From: Solwaraspora sp. WMMD1047
GTDB lineage: Bacteria; Actinomycetota; Actinomycetes; Mycobacteriales; Micromonosporaceae
Reading direction: 5' to 3'
Assembly (NCBI RefSeq): GCF_029626155.1
Contig: NZ_JARUBL010000001.1
Location: forward strand, 2,418,001-2,482,000
Length of the DNA: 64,000 nucleotides
The notes beneath the pieces are model-generated. The model did no database searches. It was not told where the DNA came from and saw nothing but the letters and a program-made list of their open reading frames with translations. Positions 16,394 to 25,485 of the stretch are shown one piece after another (the first letter of the stretch is position 1; each line of letters begins with the position of its first letter). The translations under genes were made by a program, and so were the position numbers.

Positions 16394-16950
16394 TCGGTCA
16401 CCCCGCGCTCCTGCAGGGCGGCCCGTAGCGCCCGAAGCGCGTAGTAGACCCGGGACTTGGCGGTGCCCAGCGGCAGACCGAGCTCCTCGGCGGCCTCCGG
16501 CACCGTCCGGCCCCGGAAGTAGGTGGCGACCAGGATCTCCCGGTGCGGCTGGCTGAGCGTCCGAAGTGCGTCGCTCACCGTCATCTGGCGCAGGACCCGG
16601 TCGGTCTCGTCGGCCTCGGAGAAGACCTCCAGGTCGCGGTCGAACGTCTCGGCCGGTCGGGCCTGCTCGCTGCGGTGGTCGTCGATGACGATCCGCCGCG
16701 CGACGGTCACCAGCCACGGCCGCAGCGACGCCTGGCCCTGCGCGCCGAGCCGGTGGGCGTTGCGCCAGGCCCGCAGCAGGGTCTCCTGGACGACGTCCTC
16801 GGCCCGCTGCCGGTCGCCGCCGGTGAGCCGGAGCACGAACATCAACAGTGGTGCGGAATGCTCCTCGTAGAGCAGCCGGACCAGCTCGTCGGAGTGGTTG
16901 ACCTCCGCCGGCCCGGCATGATGGCGGCCCGGAGCCGGTCGGGGGGTCAC
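16390..16950 (-). CDS. ECF RNA polymerase sigma factor (SigK/SigL-like)
   Basis: 186 aa. Region 2 is seen as LLYEEHSAPLLMFVLRLTGG then AEDVVQETLLRAWRN, and SLRPWLVTVARRIVIDDHR. Region 4 has LSQPHREILVATYFRGRTV and AEELGLPLGTAKSRVYYALR. It directs core polymerase to a stress regulon and is controlled by the coupled anti-sigma. Start chosen as the GTG at 16950; the frame stays open further upstream but without homology. The neighbouring exported proteins are plausible targets; that is inferred from position only. Confidence 0.92.
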   Translation of the reverse strand: MTPRPAPGRHHAGPAEVNHSDELVRLLYEEHSAPLLMFVLRLTGGDRQRAEDVVQETLLRAWRNAHRLGAQGQASLRPWLVTVARRIVIDDHRSEQARPAETFDRDLEVFSEADETDRVLRQMTVSDALRTLSQPHREILVATYFRGRTVPEAAEELGLPLGTAKSRVYYALRALRAALQERGVTE

Positions 16951-17156
16951 CGGCCTATCATCGCGATCACGTGGCCTCACGTCGAGAGTTTTCCTGGGAC
17001 GGATTGGGCGAGTGGTGCAGACCCGATCCACACCTACCCTATCCACACGCAAGCCGCCCGCTACCGCGTGCATCAACACAACCTCCCGTCCGGCGCCATC
17101 CGGCCTGCGTAGCGGCTGGTGGCCGCCCGGGAGTACGGATCCGGCGGCCGAACGGA

Positions 17157-18017
17157 TCAACCGGTGACGGTGAAAGTTCCGGCAGGTGGCGGCGGGGATT
17201 GCCGGGCGGTGGCGTCGCGTACCACCGGGGCGCCTCCGGTGAACCGGTCCAGGTCCGCGCCGTGCAGCACCCGGCCCGGGAACCAGTCGCCGGCCACCCG
17301 CCGGATCAGCTCGGGCACCGGCGGCTCGACCCGGCCGGCGACCAGCACCAGGTTGCCGTACCGCCGGCCGCGCAGCACCGCCGCGTCGGCGGCCAGGCAG
17401 GCGGCCGGCAGCACCGCGCGGACCGTGGCCACCTGGCCGCGGGCGTACCGCAGCGGCTGCCCGTCCGCCAGGTTCACCAGGTACGCGCCGGCCGGGCGCA
17501 GCACCCGGGCCACCTCGGTGACGAACTCCACCGAGGTCAGGTGCGCCGGCGTCCGGGCACCGGCGAAGACGTCCGCCACCACCAGGTCGTAGTCGCCGTC
17601 GCGGCTGCCGACGACGACCTGGCGGGCGTCGGCGACCCGGACCCGCAGCCGGGGGTCCGGTCGCCAGGGCAGCTCCCGCCGGACCAGCTCGACCAGGCGC
17701 TCGTCGACCTCCACCACCCGCTGGGTCGAGCCGCGCCGGGTGGCGGCGACGTAGCGGGGCAGGGTGAGCGCACCCCCGCCGAGGTGCAGCACCCGCAGCG
17801 GCTGGCCCGCCGGGGCGTGCAGGTCGATCGCGGCGGCCATCCGCCGGACGTACTCGAACTCCAGGTGGGTCGGGTCGTCGAGGTCGACGTGCGACTGCGG
17901 GGTGCCGTCGACCAGCAGGGTGTAGCCGCGCGGCCGGTCCGGGTCCGGCGCCAGTTCGGCGAGGCCACCGGCCACCGGCACGGACGGCCGGGCCGCCGAC
18001 TCCCGCTTTCGTCCCAC
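17157..18017 (-). CDS. Spermidine synthase-like methyltransferase-fold protein
   Basis: 286 aa Rossmann-fold protein with the polyamine synthase layout: YTLLVDGTPQSHVDLDDP (substrate-side loop), LEFEYVRRM, the nucleotide motif LRVLHLGGGALTLPR, VVEVDERLVEL, and DYDLVVADVFAG. Many actinobacterial members lack the residues for polyamine synthesis and their substrate is unknown, so the call stays at fold level. GTG start at 18017. It ends just left of the NurA-like gene (33 bp) and points the same way, so it may be the last gene of that operon. Confidence 0.82.
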   Translation of the reverse strand: MGRKRESAARPSVPVAGGLAELAPDPDRPRGYTLLVDGTPQSHVDLDDPTHLEFEYVRRMAAAIDLHAPAGQPLRVLHLGGGALTLPRYVAATRRGSTQRVVEVDERLVELVRRELPWRPDPRLRVRVADARQVVVGSRDGDYDLVVADVFAGARTPAHLTSVEFVTEVARVLRPAGAYLVNLADGQPLRYARGQVATVRAVLPAACLAADAAVLRGRRYGNLVLVAGRVEPPVPELIRRVAGDWFPGRVLHGADLDRFTGGAPVVRDATARQSPPPPAGTFTVTG

Positions 18018-18049
18018 CCGGCCAGTATTCCCGTCCCGCCCTGGCCCGG

Positions 18050-19027
18050 TCAGCCGCCGGTGCGGGCGGCGGCGGCGGTCAGCGCGCGGTGCAGCAGCCG
18101 GGCGTCGCCGAGCCGGCCCCGCAGCCGCCGTTCCAGGCCGGCGATCGGGATCAGGTTCTGCGGGGCGCGCGGGTCCTTGTACGGCGTGGAGGCGAACCGG
18201 GGCAGCGTCACCAGGGACAGGTGCGCCAGCTCGATCGCCTCGTCGGGGGCCAGCTCCGCCGAGCACTCCACCCGCACCACCCCGGCCCACGGCGCGCCGG
18301 CCGAACCGGGCAGCCGGAGGTACCAGGAGTACCCGCCCCAGGCGGTGCCGAGCCGGAACACCGGCGACCGCTGCCCGGCCGCCAGCCCGGTCACCACCGC
18401 CGCCAGCCGGGCGTCGAGGTACTGGCTGTGCTGGGTCTTGACGTACCCGATGGTCCGGGGCAGTTGCCGGCGGCTGCGCAGCGGGCCGTCGACGACGAGC
18501 AGGTCGCCGTCGTCGCGGGCGGCGTTGGAGACCTCGACCTCCAGCGCGGTCAGCGGCCCCTGCACGGCGGCCGGCAGCTTGCTCAGCTCACCGGTGCCGT
18601 CGACCCGGTGCAGCGCGTACCGGATCTGGCCGGCGACCAGGTCCTGCGCCGACGGGCTGGCGGTGAACAGGCCCCGCGCCACCTGCGTGCCGGCCAGCTC
18701 CGCGGCGCCGCGGGCCAGGTCACAGCGGACCACCCCGGCGGCGTACGACGCGGCCAGGCCGGCGTAGGAGGCGCCGTCGGGCTCGGCGGTCCAGACGCTG
18801 GCGTCGATCCGGCGTACCCCGTCGACGAGCAGCACCAGGTCGGGCGCCCGGACGCCGGACGGCGCCGGCACCGGTCGCCAGGCCGCGGCCGGCAGCTCCA
18901 CGTCCGGGTCGACCTGGGCGCTGCTCGGCGCCGCCGGGCCGCCGGCCGCCGCCTCGAACGACGCCCCGTAGGCCGGATCCCAGGCGTCGACGAAGACCCG
19001 GGGTCCGGCGGCCAGCCCGGCGGTCAC
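18050..19027 (-). CDS. NurA-like nuclease, last gene of the HerA-SbcD-SbcC set
   Basis: 325 aa. The sequence fits the NurA 5'-3' nuclease plan: APDLVLLVDGVRRIDASVW near residue 65 (a catalytic-type Asp in VDG), a second acidic motif DGDLLVVDGPL, and IGYVKTQHSQYL with the family Lys. NurA works with the HerA translocase and Mre11-Rad50 to resect DNA ends. The GTG start overlaps the sbcC stop by 4 bp. Support comes from motif order plus the operon; the overall similarity would be distant, so a profile search is needed to settle it. Confidence 0.7.
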   Translation of the reverse strand: MTAGLAAGPRVFVDAWDPAYGASFEAAAGGPAAPSSAQVDPDVELPAAAWRPVPAPSGVRAPDLVLLVDGVRRIDASVWTAEPDGASYAGLAASYAAGVVRCDLARGAAELAGTQVARGLFTASPSAQDLVAGQIRYALHRVDGTGELSKLPAAVQGPLTALEVEVSNAARDDGDLLVVDGPLRSRRQLPRTIGYVKTQHSQYLDARLAAVVTGLAAGQRSPVFRLGTAWGGYSWYLRLPGSAGAPWAGVVRVECSAELAPDEAIELAHLSLVTLPRFASTPYKDPRAPQNLIPIAGLERRLRGRLGDARLLHRALTAAAARTGG

Positions 19028-21498
19028 AGGCCGGTCCGTTCGATCCGGGCGGTCCGGGCGTCCTTGCTGACCTCGAACCGGACCGGCACCCGTTCGGCCA
19101 GCGCCGGCACGTGGGTCACCAGGCCGACCATCCGGTCGCCCCGGGCGGCCAGGTTCTCCAGGGTGGCCGCCACGGTGTCCAGGGTGGCCACGTCCAGGGT
19201 GCCGAAACCCTCGTCGAGCACGATCGACTCCAGACTCGCCGCGGCCGTCGACAGGCCGGCCAGCTGCTCGGACAGCGCCAACGCCAGCGCCAGGGAGGCC
19301 TGGAACGTCTCGCCACCGGAGAGCGTGCGCACCCCACGGCGCAGCCCGGCGTCGTGGTGGTCCACCACGAAGAACTCGCCCTTGTCGTGGATCAGGTCGT
19401 ACTGCCCGCCGGAGAGTTCCCGCAGGATGCCGGAGGCCCCCTCGACCAGCAGGTCGAGCGCTTCGGCCAGCAGCCAGCGTTCGAAGTTGTTGGCCCGCAG
19501 GTGACCGGCGAGCGACCTCGCCGTCCGGGCGTCCCGCTCGTGCCCGTCCCGCTGCCCGGTGAGCCGGTCGACCTGCTCGCGCCGCTCCACCAGGCGCTGA
19601 CGGTCCGCCTCGGCCCGCTCCACCGCGACCGCCGCCGCCCGCCGGTGGTCGGTCGAGACCGGCAACCCGGCGGCGGTGAAGAGGTCGCCGATCCGGCCGG
19701 CGAGCTCGGTCGCGGTCGCCCGCGCCGCCGCCACCGCCTCGGCGGCACCGGCTCGGTCGGAGCGCCGGCCGGCGACCGACCCGGCCGCCCAGCCGGCAAG
19801 CGCCGTCCAGGCCGCCGCCACGTCCTCGCGGTCGGCCGGCGGCGGACCGAGCCGGGCGACCGCGTCCCGGGCGGTGTCGAAGTCCCGCCAGGCCGCCCGC
19901 ATCCGCTCCTCGGCCGCCTCCACCCCGGCCCGGCCCCGCCGGTTGGCGTCCCGGGCGGCGCGCACCGCGCCGCCGGCCTGTTCCAGGTCGCGGCGCAGCT
20001 TCGCCACCGTGGCCAGCTCCCGCCGCAGGGCGGCCGGCCCGGGCGAGTCGGCGAGCTGGCCGGTCAGCTCGACCAGGGCAGCGTCGAGCTGGCCGGACCG
20101 GTCGCGGGCCCGGTCGAGGGCGCGTTCGAGGTCGCGGACCACCCGCTCGGCCTCGGCGACCGCGCGGCCGGCGGTGTCGGCCGCCGCCCGCGCCGCCTTG
20201 CCGGCCGCCTCGGCCGCCGCCACCGCCGACCCGGCCGGCAGGTCCGGCACCGCGGGCACCGGCTGCGCGCAGACCGGGCAGGGCGCGTCGACGGTGAGCT
20301 GCGCGCGCAGCGCCGCCGCCCGGTCCGCGGTCTGGGCGTCCTGGTAGGACTGCCGGGCGGCCTCCAGCTCGGCGGTGGCCCGGTCGGCGACCGCCCGGGC
20401 CCGGTCCAGGGCCCCGGCCGCGGCGGCGTGCTCGGCGGTCGCCTCGGCCAGCGCGGCGCGGATCCCGGCCGCCTCCCCGGCGACCCGGTCGTGCTCCTCG
20501 TGCGCCTTCAGCAGCAGCCGGATCGCGGTGTCGTCGCCGGCGGCGGCCAGCTCGCCGCGTACCTTCTCCTCCCGCTCCTCGGCGGCCGTGACGGCCGCCG
20601 CGGCCTCGGCGGCCGCGGCGCGGGCGGCGGTCACCGCCTCGGCCACGGCGGCCGCGGTGGCCGGCGGCCGCAGCCGGTCCAGCTCGGCGATCTCCGCGTC
20701 CAGCGCGGCCAGCCGCCCGGCCGCCTCGTCCGCCGCGCGGTCGGCGCGCTCCAGCTCCGGTACGGCCGAGTCGACGGCCGCCGCCAGCGCCCGCATCGCC
20801 TCGACCCGCTCGCCGGCCGCCGCCAGCGCCGCCTCGTCGGCGCCGCCCAGCCCGGCCAGCATCCGGTCCACCTCGGTGAGCCGGGTCTCGGCCTCGGTGG
20901 CCCGCGCGGCGGCCAGCTTCTGCACCCGCTCGTAGACGCCGAGCCCCAGCAGGTTGACCAGGATCTGCTGGCGGGTGGCCGGCTTGGCGTGCAGGAAGTC
21001 GGCGAACTGCCCCTGCGGCAGCACCACGCAGCTGGTGAACTGCTCGTACGGCAGGCCGATGGCGTCCAGCACCGCCTGGTCCATCTCGGCCGGCGTACCG
21101 GCGATCACCTCGCCCAGGTCGTCCGGGGTCAGGCCGGTGTCGAGCCGGCCGGGGTCGAACCCGGCCGGCATCAGCTGCAGGCCGGCGTTGGCGGTCTTCA
21201 CGCTGCCCCGGGCGTCCCGGCGGACCACTCGGCTGGCCACGTAGCGCGCCCCGCCGGAGTCGAAGACCAGCCGGACCCGGGCCTCGTTGGCGGACGGGGC
21301 GAGCGCGTTGCCGATGCCCCGGGTGCTGCCCCAGCGCGGCACCGTGCCGTAGAGGGCGAAGCAGATCGCGTCGAGCACCGTCGACTTGCCCGAGCCGGTC
21401 GGCCCGACCAGGGCGAAGAAGTCGGCGTCGGTGAAGTCGACGGTGGTCTCGTCACGGAAGACCGTGAAGCCGGCCAGGTCGAGTCGCAGTGGGCGCAC
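19024..21498 (-). CDS. sbcC: SbcC/Rad50-type SMC-family ATPase
   Basis: 824 aa. Walker A GPTGSGKST lies at residues about 33-41. Long Ala/Glu/Arg-rich coiled coils flank the zinc hook CPVC (around residue 405). The C-terminal half-domain has the signature LSGGETFQASLALALALS and Walker B SIVLDEGFGTLD. With SbcD it forms the Mre11-Rad50 complex that tethers and processes DNA ends and hairpins. The GTG at 21498 shares one base with the sbcD stop (TAGTG). At 824 aa it is shorter than E. coli SbcC but usual for actinobacteria. Confidence 0.95.
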   Translation of the reverse strand: MRPLRLDLAGFTVFRDETTVDFTDADFFALVGPTGSGKSTVLDAICFALYGTVPRWGSTRGIGNALAPSANEARVRLVFDSGGARYVASRVVRRDARGSVKTANAGLQLMPAGFDPGRLDTGLTPDDLGEVIAGTPAEMDQAVLDAIGLPYEQFTSCVVLPQGQFADFLHAKPATRQQILVNLLGLGVYERVQKLAAARATEAETRLTEVDRMLAGLGGADEAALAAAGERVEAMRALAAAVDSAVPELERADRAADEAAGRLAALDAEIAELDRLRPPATAAAVAEAVTAARAAAAEAAAAVTAAEEREEKVRGELAAAGDDTAIRLLLKAHEEHDRVAGEAAGIRAALAEATAEHAAAAGALDRARAVADRATAELEAARQSYQDAQTADRAAALRAQLTVDAPCPVCAQPVPAVPDLPAGSAVAAAEAAGKAARAAADTAGRAVAEAERVVRDLERALDRARDRSGQLDAALVELTGQLADSPGPAALRRELATVAKLRRDLEQAGGAVRAARDANRRGRAGVEAAEERMRAAWRDFDTARDAVARLGPPPADREDVAAAWTALAGWAAGSVAGRRSDRAGAAEAVAAARATATELAGRIGDLFTAAGLPVSTDHRRAAAVAVERAEADRQRLVERREQVDRLTGQRDGHERDARTARSLAGHLRANNFERWLLAEALDLLVEGASGILRELSGGQYDLIHDKGEFFVVDHHDAGLRRGVRTLSGGETFQASLALALALSEQLAGLSTAAASLESIVLDEGFGTLDVATLDTVAATLENLAARGDRMVGLVTHVPALAERVPVRFEVSKDARTARIERTGL

Positions 21499-22643
21499 TA
21501 CCGGTCCACCTCCTCCAGTAGTTCGGCGAAGAGCTCCCGGACCCCGTCCTCGCCGTGTCCCCGGCTGTCCAGGTAGTCGGCGAACAGTTCGCCGGGTGAG
21601 CGGCCGGCCCGCCGGGCCGCCGGCCGGCCGGTGGGGGAGGCCGGCACCAGGTCCGGGTCGATCCGGACCTCCAACGCCCGCGGCAGCAGCTCCTGCACCT
21701 CTTCGCGCAGCCCGGCCCGGGGCGCCTCCCGCACGTACGCCCGCAGCCAGGCGTCCCCGGCGTCGATCTCGGCCAGCTCGGCGACCGTGCCCCGGACGGT
21801 CCGCAGCGGGGTGCCGGCGGTGATCGGCACCTCCCGCGCCCGCGCGGCGGTCGACGCCGTCACCTCGACGATCGTGACCGAGCAGACGTTCTCCTCCTCG
21901 CCGAAGTCGATCGCCAGCGGGCTGCCGCTGTAGCGGATCGGGCAGGGACCGAGCACCTGCTGGGCCCGGTGCAGGTGCCCGAGGGCGACGTAGTGCGCGC
22001 CGGTCGGGAAGATCGTCGCCGGTACGGCGTAGCCGAGCACGGTGTGCGCCTCCCGCTCGCCGCCGCCGGTCCGGCCGCCGACCACGGTCAGGTGGGCGGT
22101 GATCAGGTTCACCGCGTCGCCGGTGAAGCCCTCGGTGAGCCGGCCGATCAGCCGCCCGACGTGGTCGGCGTAGGTCTGGGTCGCCTCGGCGGCGGTCAGC
22201 TCGTACATCTCCACGGCCCGCACCGCGTACCGCTGGGACAGGAACGGCAGGGCCACCAGCCGCCACCGCTCGCCGCCGGCGGTGACCCCCTCGATCAGGT
22301 GGTCGGCGGCGCTGTCCCGGACGCTGCCGCGCAGCGCCACGCCGGCCGCCTCGGCCCACGGCCGCAGCGCGTCCAGCGCCGCGCCGTTGTCGTGGTTGCC
22401 GCCGATCGCCACCACCGTCGCGCCGGTGCCGCGCAGCGCGGAGAGCGCCCGGGTGACCAGCCGGGTGGCGTCCGGGGTGGGCGCCGCCGTGTCGTAGAGG
22501 TCACCGGCGACGATGACCAGGTCCGGCCGTTCGTCGCGGGCCACCTCGACGAGCTGGGCCAGCACGGCGACGTGCTCGCCGAGCCGGGACTGTCCCTTGA
22601 GGACCTTGCCGACGTGCCAGTCGGAGGTGTGCAGGATCTTCAC
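21498..22643 (-). CDS. sbcD: SbcD/Mre11-type exonuclease subunit
   Basis: 381 aa metallophosphoesterase. Metal-site motifs are in order: HTSDWHVGK, VIVAGDLYDT, IGGNHDN, ITAHLTVVGG and ALGHLHRAQQ. A C-terminal capping region follows. It gives Mn-dependent 3'-5' exonuclease and endonuclease activity in complex with SbcC. The HerA-like gene lies 28 bp upstream on the same strand. Confidence 0.96.
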   Translation of the reverse strand: MKILHTSDWHVGKVLKGQSRLGEHVAVLAQLVEVARDERPDLVIVAGDLYDTAAPTPDATRLVTRALSALRGTGATVVAIGGNHDNGAALDALRPWAEAAGVALRGSVRDSAADHLIEGVTAGGERWRLVALPFLSQRYAVRAVEMYELTAAEATQTYADHVGRLIGRLTEGFTGDAVNLITAHLTVVGGRTGGGEREAHTVLGYAVPATIFPTGAHYVALGHLHRAQQVLGPCPIRYSGSPLAIDFGEEENVCSVTIVEVTASTAARAREVPITAGTPLRTVRGTVAELAEIDAGDAWLRAYVREAPRAGLREEVQELLPRALEVRIDPDLVPASPTGRPAARRAGRSPGELFADYLDSRGHGEDGVRELFAELLEEVDR

Positions 22644-22671
22644 GCCGTGCGGTCCTCCGGGGGTCGAGTGC

Positions 22672-24429
22672 TCAGAACGGGATGTCGTCGTCGGCGAGCG
22701 CGCCGGCCCGGGTGCCGACCACCGCGAACGGGTCCGACTGCTGGGTGATCGAGCGCAGCGTCTCCGAGGGCGGTCGGCCGGCCTCGGAGACCCGGGTCGC
22801 CCAGGCCGGGAACGGGAACTCCAGGCAGAGCGGCACCGGGATGTCCGGCTGGCTGACGAACATGGTGCCCGGCTTGGCCAGCAGCGCCCGCTGCCGCTGG
22901 GCCGGCGGGAGGAAGCCGTACTCGGGTCGGGACGCCTCGGCCGGGTCGAGCCGGCCGACCACCCGGATCGCCGAGTTGGTGACGATCCGCCGCTCCACCT
23001 CGCTGGCGGTCTGCTGGGCGCCGATCAGGATCACCCCGAGGGAGCGGCCGCGCTCGGCGATGTCCAGCAGCACCTCCTTGATCGGCGAGGAGCCCTCCCG
23101 TGGGGCGTACTTGTTCAGTTCGTCCAGCACGACGAAGAGCAGCGGCTTGGCGGTGCCGGCCTTCTCCTTGCGCTCGAACTCGCCGCGCAGCGTCACGCCG
23201 ACCACGAACCGTTGCGCCCGGTCCGGCAGGTTGTGCAGGTCCACGACGGTGACCTGGGCGCTCTCCGAGGTGTTGATGGCGTGCGGCCGGCGGCTGGCCA
23301 GGTCGCCCCGGATCAGCCGGGACAGGTCGCGCTTGCTGCCGATCAGCCGCCGGGCGAACGCGTTCGTGGTGCCCAGCCCGACCGCGCTGCCGGCCCAGGT
23401 GGCCCGGGTCTCGTCGTCGGCGAGCTGCTCGACGATGTGGTCCACCAGGTCGGGGTAGGAGTTGATCCGGACCCCGTCCAGGCTGACGCCGCCGTCGGCG
23501 GGTTGGGCGTACCGGGCCAGGTGCGCGGCGACCGAGTGCACCACCATCGTGTACTGCTGCCGTTCGTCGTCGGCGTCGGCGAAGACGTACGGCAGCAGCC
23601 GGTCGGCGCAGAACTCGGTGAGCGTCCAGTAGAAGCTGTCCACGCCGGCCAGCCGGCTGCTCACATCCGGCGTGCCGGACGAGTCGCCGGCCCGCGGCGG
23701 GGCGTAGACCCGCAGGTCCGGAAAGGCCCCGGCGGTCAACCCCAACTTGTCGTACGCGGCCCTGGTCGGCTCGTCCAGCCGGGTGTTCGGGTGGTCGAGG
23801 AAGAGCAGGTCCTCGCCCTTGACGTTGAAGATCAGCGCCTTGGCGTTCACCGCGTCACCGCCGAGCACCCCGGACCGGAACACCGAGTAGAGCAGGAACG
23901 TCGCGAAGCTGGTCTTGGTGGCCACCCCGGAGATGCCGGAGATGGAGACGTGCGCCCCCCGGCTGCCGTCCAGGAAGTCGGCGTTGAGGAAGACCGGCAC
24001 CCCGTCCCGGCCGGTGCCCATCGGCACCCGGCGTTCCATCCGGTCGAAGTGCAGGGCGGAGTCCCGCTCGCCGCCCTGCGCCCGGTGCACCAGCGCGCCC
24101 GGCGTCGGTGGCACGTAGAACTCCGGGTCGACCCGGGTGGTGGTCACCTCGGCGGCCTCCTGGACCTGCGCCGGCAGGGTGCCGTCGGCGATGGCGAAGA
24201 CGTCCGAGTCGAACTGGGCGCCCTCGTGCCGGGCCCGGACCTGGGTCACCACCCCGGAGATGGTGACCGGCTCCCGGTCGGGCAGCTCGCGCCGGGTGAC
24301 CACCACGTCGTCGAGCTGCAGGTAGCCACCGGGCAGCACGGCGGTCCAGAACTGCAGCGGGGTGGCGTCGGCGGTGCCGAGCACCCGGCCGACCTGTTCG
24401 GCCGCCGGTTCCGGCGTGCTGTCGCTCAT
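22672..24429 (-). CDS. HerA-like hexameric ATPase (DUF87/HAS-barrel) of the end-resection operon
   Basis: 585 aa. The N-terminal ~110 residues form a HAS-barrel-like region (VGRVLGTADATPLQFWTAVL, PVTISGVVTQVRARH). The P-loop is atypical: GISGVATKTSF, where the usual Gly before Lys is Thr. Walker B is clear as LLFVVLDELNKYAP, and a downstream VILIGAQQTASEVERRI block matches the sensor region of HerA. HerA translocates on DNA and stimulates NurA. First gene of the herA-sbcD-sbcC-nurA set. Confidence 0.88.
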   Translation of the reverse strand: MSDSTPEPAAEQVGRVLGTADATPLQFWTAVLPGGYLQLDDVVVTRRELPDREPVTISGVVTQVRARHEGAQFDSDVFAIADGTLPAQVQEAAEVTTTRVDPEFYVPPTPGALVHRAQGGERDSALHFDRMERRVPMGTGRDGVPVFLNADFLDGSRGAHVSISGISGVATKTSFATFLLYSVFRSGVLGGDAVNAKALIFNVKGEDLLFLDHPNTRLDEPTRAAYDKLGLTAGAFPDLRVYAPPRAGDSSGTPDVSSRLAGVDSFYWTLTEFCADRLLPYVFADADDERQQYTMVVHSVAAHLARYAQPADGGVSLDGVRINSYPDLVDHIVEQLADDETRATWAGSAVGLGTTNAFARRLIGSKRDLSRLIRGDLASRRPHAINTSESAQVTVVDLHNLPDRAQRFVVGVTLRGEFERKEKAGTAKPLLFVVLDELNKYAPREGSSPIKEVLLDIAERGRSLGVILIGAQQTASEVERRIVTNSAIRVVGRLDPAEASRPEYGFLPPAQRQRALLAKPGTMFVSQPDIPVPLCLEFPFPAWATRVSEAGRPPSETLRSITQQSDPFAVVGTRAGALADDDIPF

Positions 24430-24546
24430 CGGTTACCGCCGGTCAGGGTGGTTGTCCGGGCACGGGATCCTCGGTCAGGTAACACGGGTTGCATCCTGCC
24501 CCACGGGTACGACGCGGCGCCAAACGGCGCGCGCGACGGCGGCGGG

Positions 24547-25338
24547 TCAGTCCCGTGCGTGTCGGAGCAACAGCGTTCCGTCGTCGGCGCCGAGCGCGTG
24601 CCGCAGCGGCAGCAGGCGGGCGGCCGCTTCCGGCCCGGGGGCTTCCGGTCCGGCGGCTTCCGGTCCGGTGGGGCCGGTGCTGATCCGGCCGGGGCCGGGG
24701 CCGGCCAGCAGCGGCGCCACGGTGAGGCAGACCTCGTCGACCAGGTCGGCCGCGGTGAGCGCGCCGAACAGCCGGGGTCCGCCCTCGCAGAGCACCTGGT
24801 GCAGGCCGCGCCGGCGCAGGTGCGCCAGGCCGGCGGCGAGGTCGATCCGGTCGTCGCCGCAGCGGACCAGCTCGGCCACCCCGGTCAGACCGGGTGGCGG
24901 TTCGGCGGCGGTGTGGGTGAGCACCACCGGGCGGACCGGCGCCTCGGCGAAGGCGGGTTGGGCCGGATCGAGGTCGAGGCCGGCCGAGACCACCACCAGG
25001 GTGGGGAACTCGGGCAGCCCGTGCCGGCGGCGCCAGGCACGTCGGGCGGCGGTGGGCCGCAGCGCCCGGTACCGCTCCTGGCGCAGGGTGCCGGCGCCGA
25101 CCAGCAGCGCGTCGCAGACCATCCGCAGGATGCCGAAGACCCGCTTGTCCGGGCCGCCGGAGAGCCCGGCCGACCGGCCGTCGAGTTCGGCCGCGCCGTC
25201 GATGCTGGTCACGAAGTTGACCCGCAGCCAGGGAACAACTGCCCGGGGGTAGCGCGCGATGAGCGCCTCGTCGTCCAGCGGTCCACCGGCTCCGGCCGGC
25301 GCCGGCCAGAGTTGGCGGACCGGAAAATCAGCGGTCAT
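24547..25338 (-). CDS. Pyrimidine reductase family protein (RibD C-terminal domain)
   Basis: 263 aa. RibD_C/DHFR-like reductase motifs: WLRVNFVTSIDGAAELDG at the N-terminus, LSGGPDKRVFGILRMVCDALLVGAGTL and LHQVLCEGGPRLFGAL. It probably reduces 5-amino-6-ribosylaminouracil-type compounds or another small heterocycle; no deaminase domain is fused. A Gly/Pro/Glu/Ala-rich stretch near the C-terminus comes from a 15-nt repeat at about 24624-24680. ATG start at 25338. Confidence 0.88.
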   Translation of the reverse strand: MTADFPVRQLWPAPAGAGGPLDDEALIARYPRAVVPWLRVNFVTSIDGAAELDGRSAGLSGGPDKRVFGILRMVCDALLVGAGTLRQERYRALRPTAARRAWRRRHGLPEFPTLVVVSAGLDLDPAQPAFAEAPVRPVVLTHTAAEPPPGLTGVAELVRCGDDRIDLAAGLAHLRRRGLHQVLCEGGPRLFGALTAADLVDEVCLTVAPLLAGPGPGRISTGPTGPEAAGPEAPGPEAAARLLPLRHALGADDGTLLLRHARD

Positions 25339-25485
25339 TCGCTTGCCGGACCCGTGACCGGCGGGGTCGGTTGAGGGGTACGGTGCTGGCAGTCGCACCA
25401 GTTGCGGCCCCGGCACTCGCCGTGTCGCCGGTCCCGGCACGCTCGGCAGATCATGCCGGCAGCCTATGCCAGGGGACGGGAGCGC

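Noticed and set aside
25402-25485. N-terminal extension of the pRiA4b ORF-3 protein
   Set aside because: The extra 28 codons are Arg/Pro-rich without homology; the ATG at 25486 has a good ribosome site.
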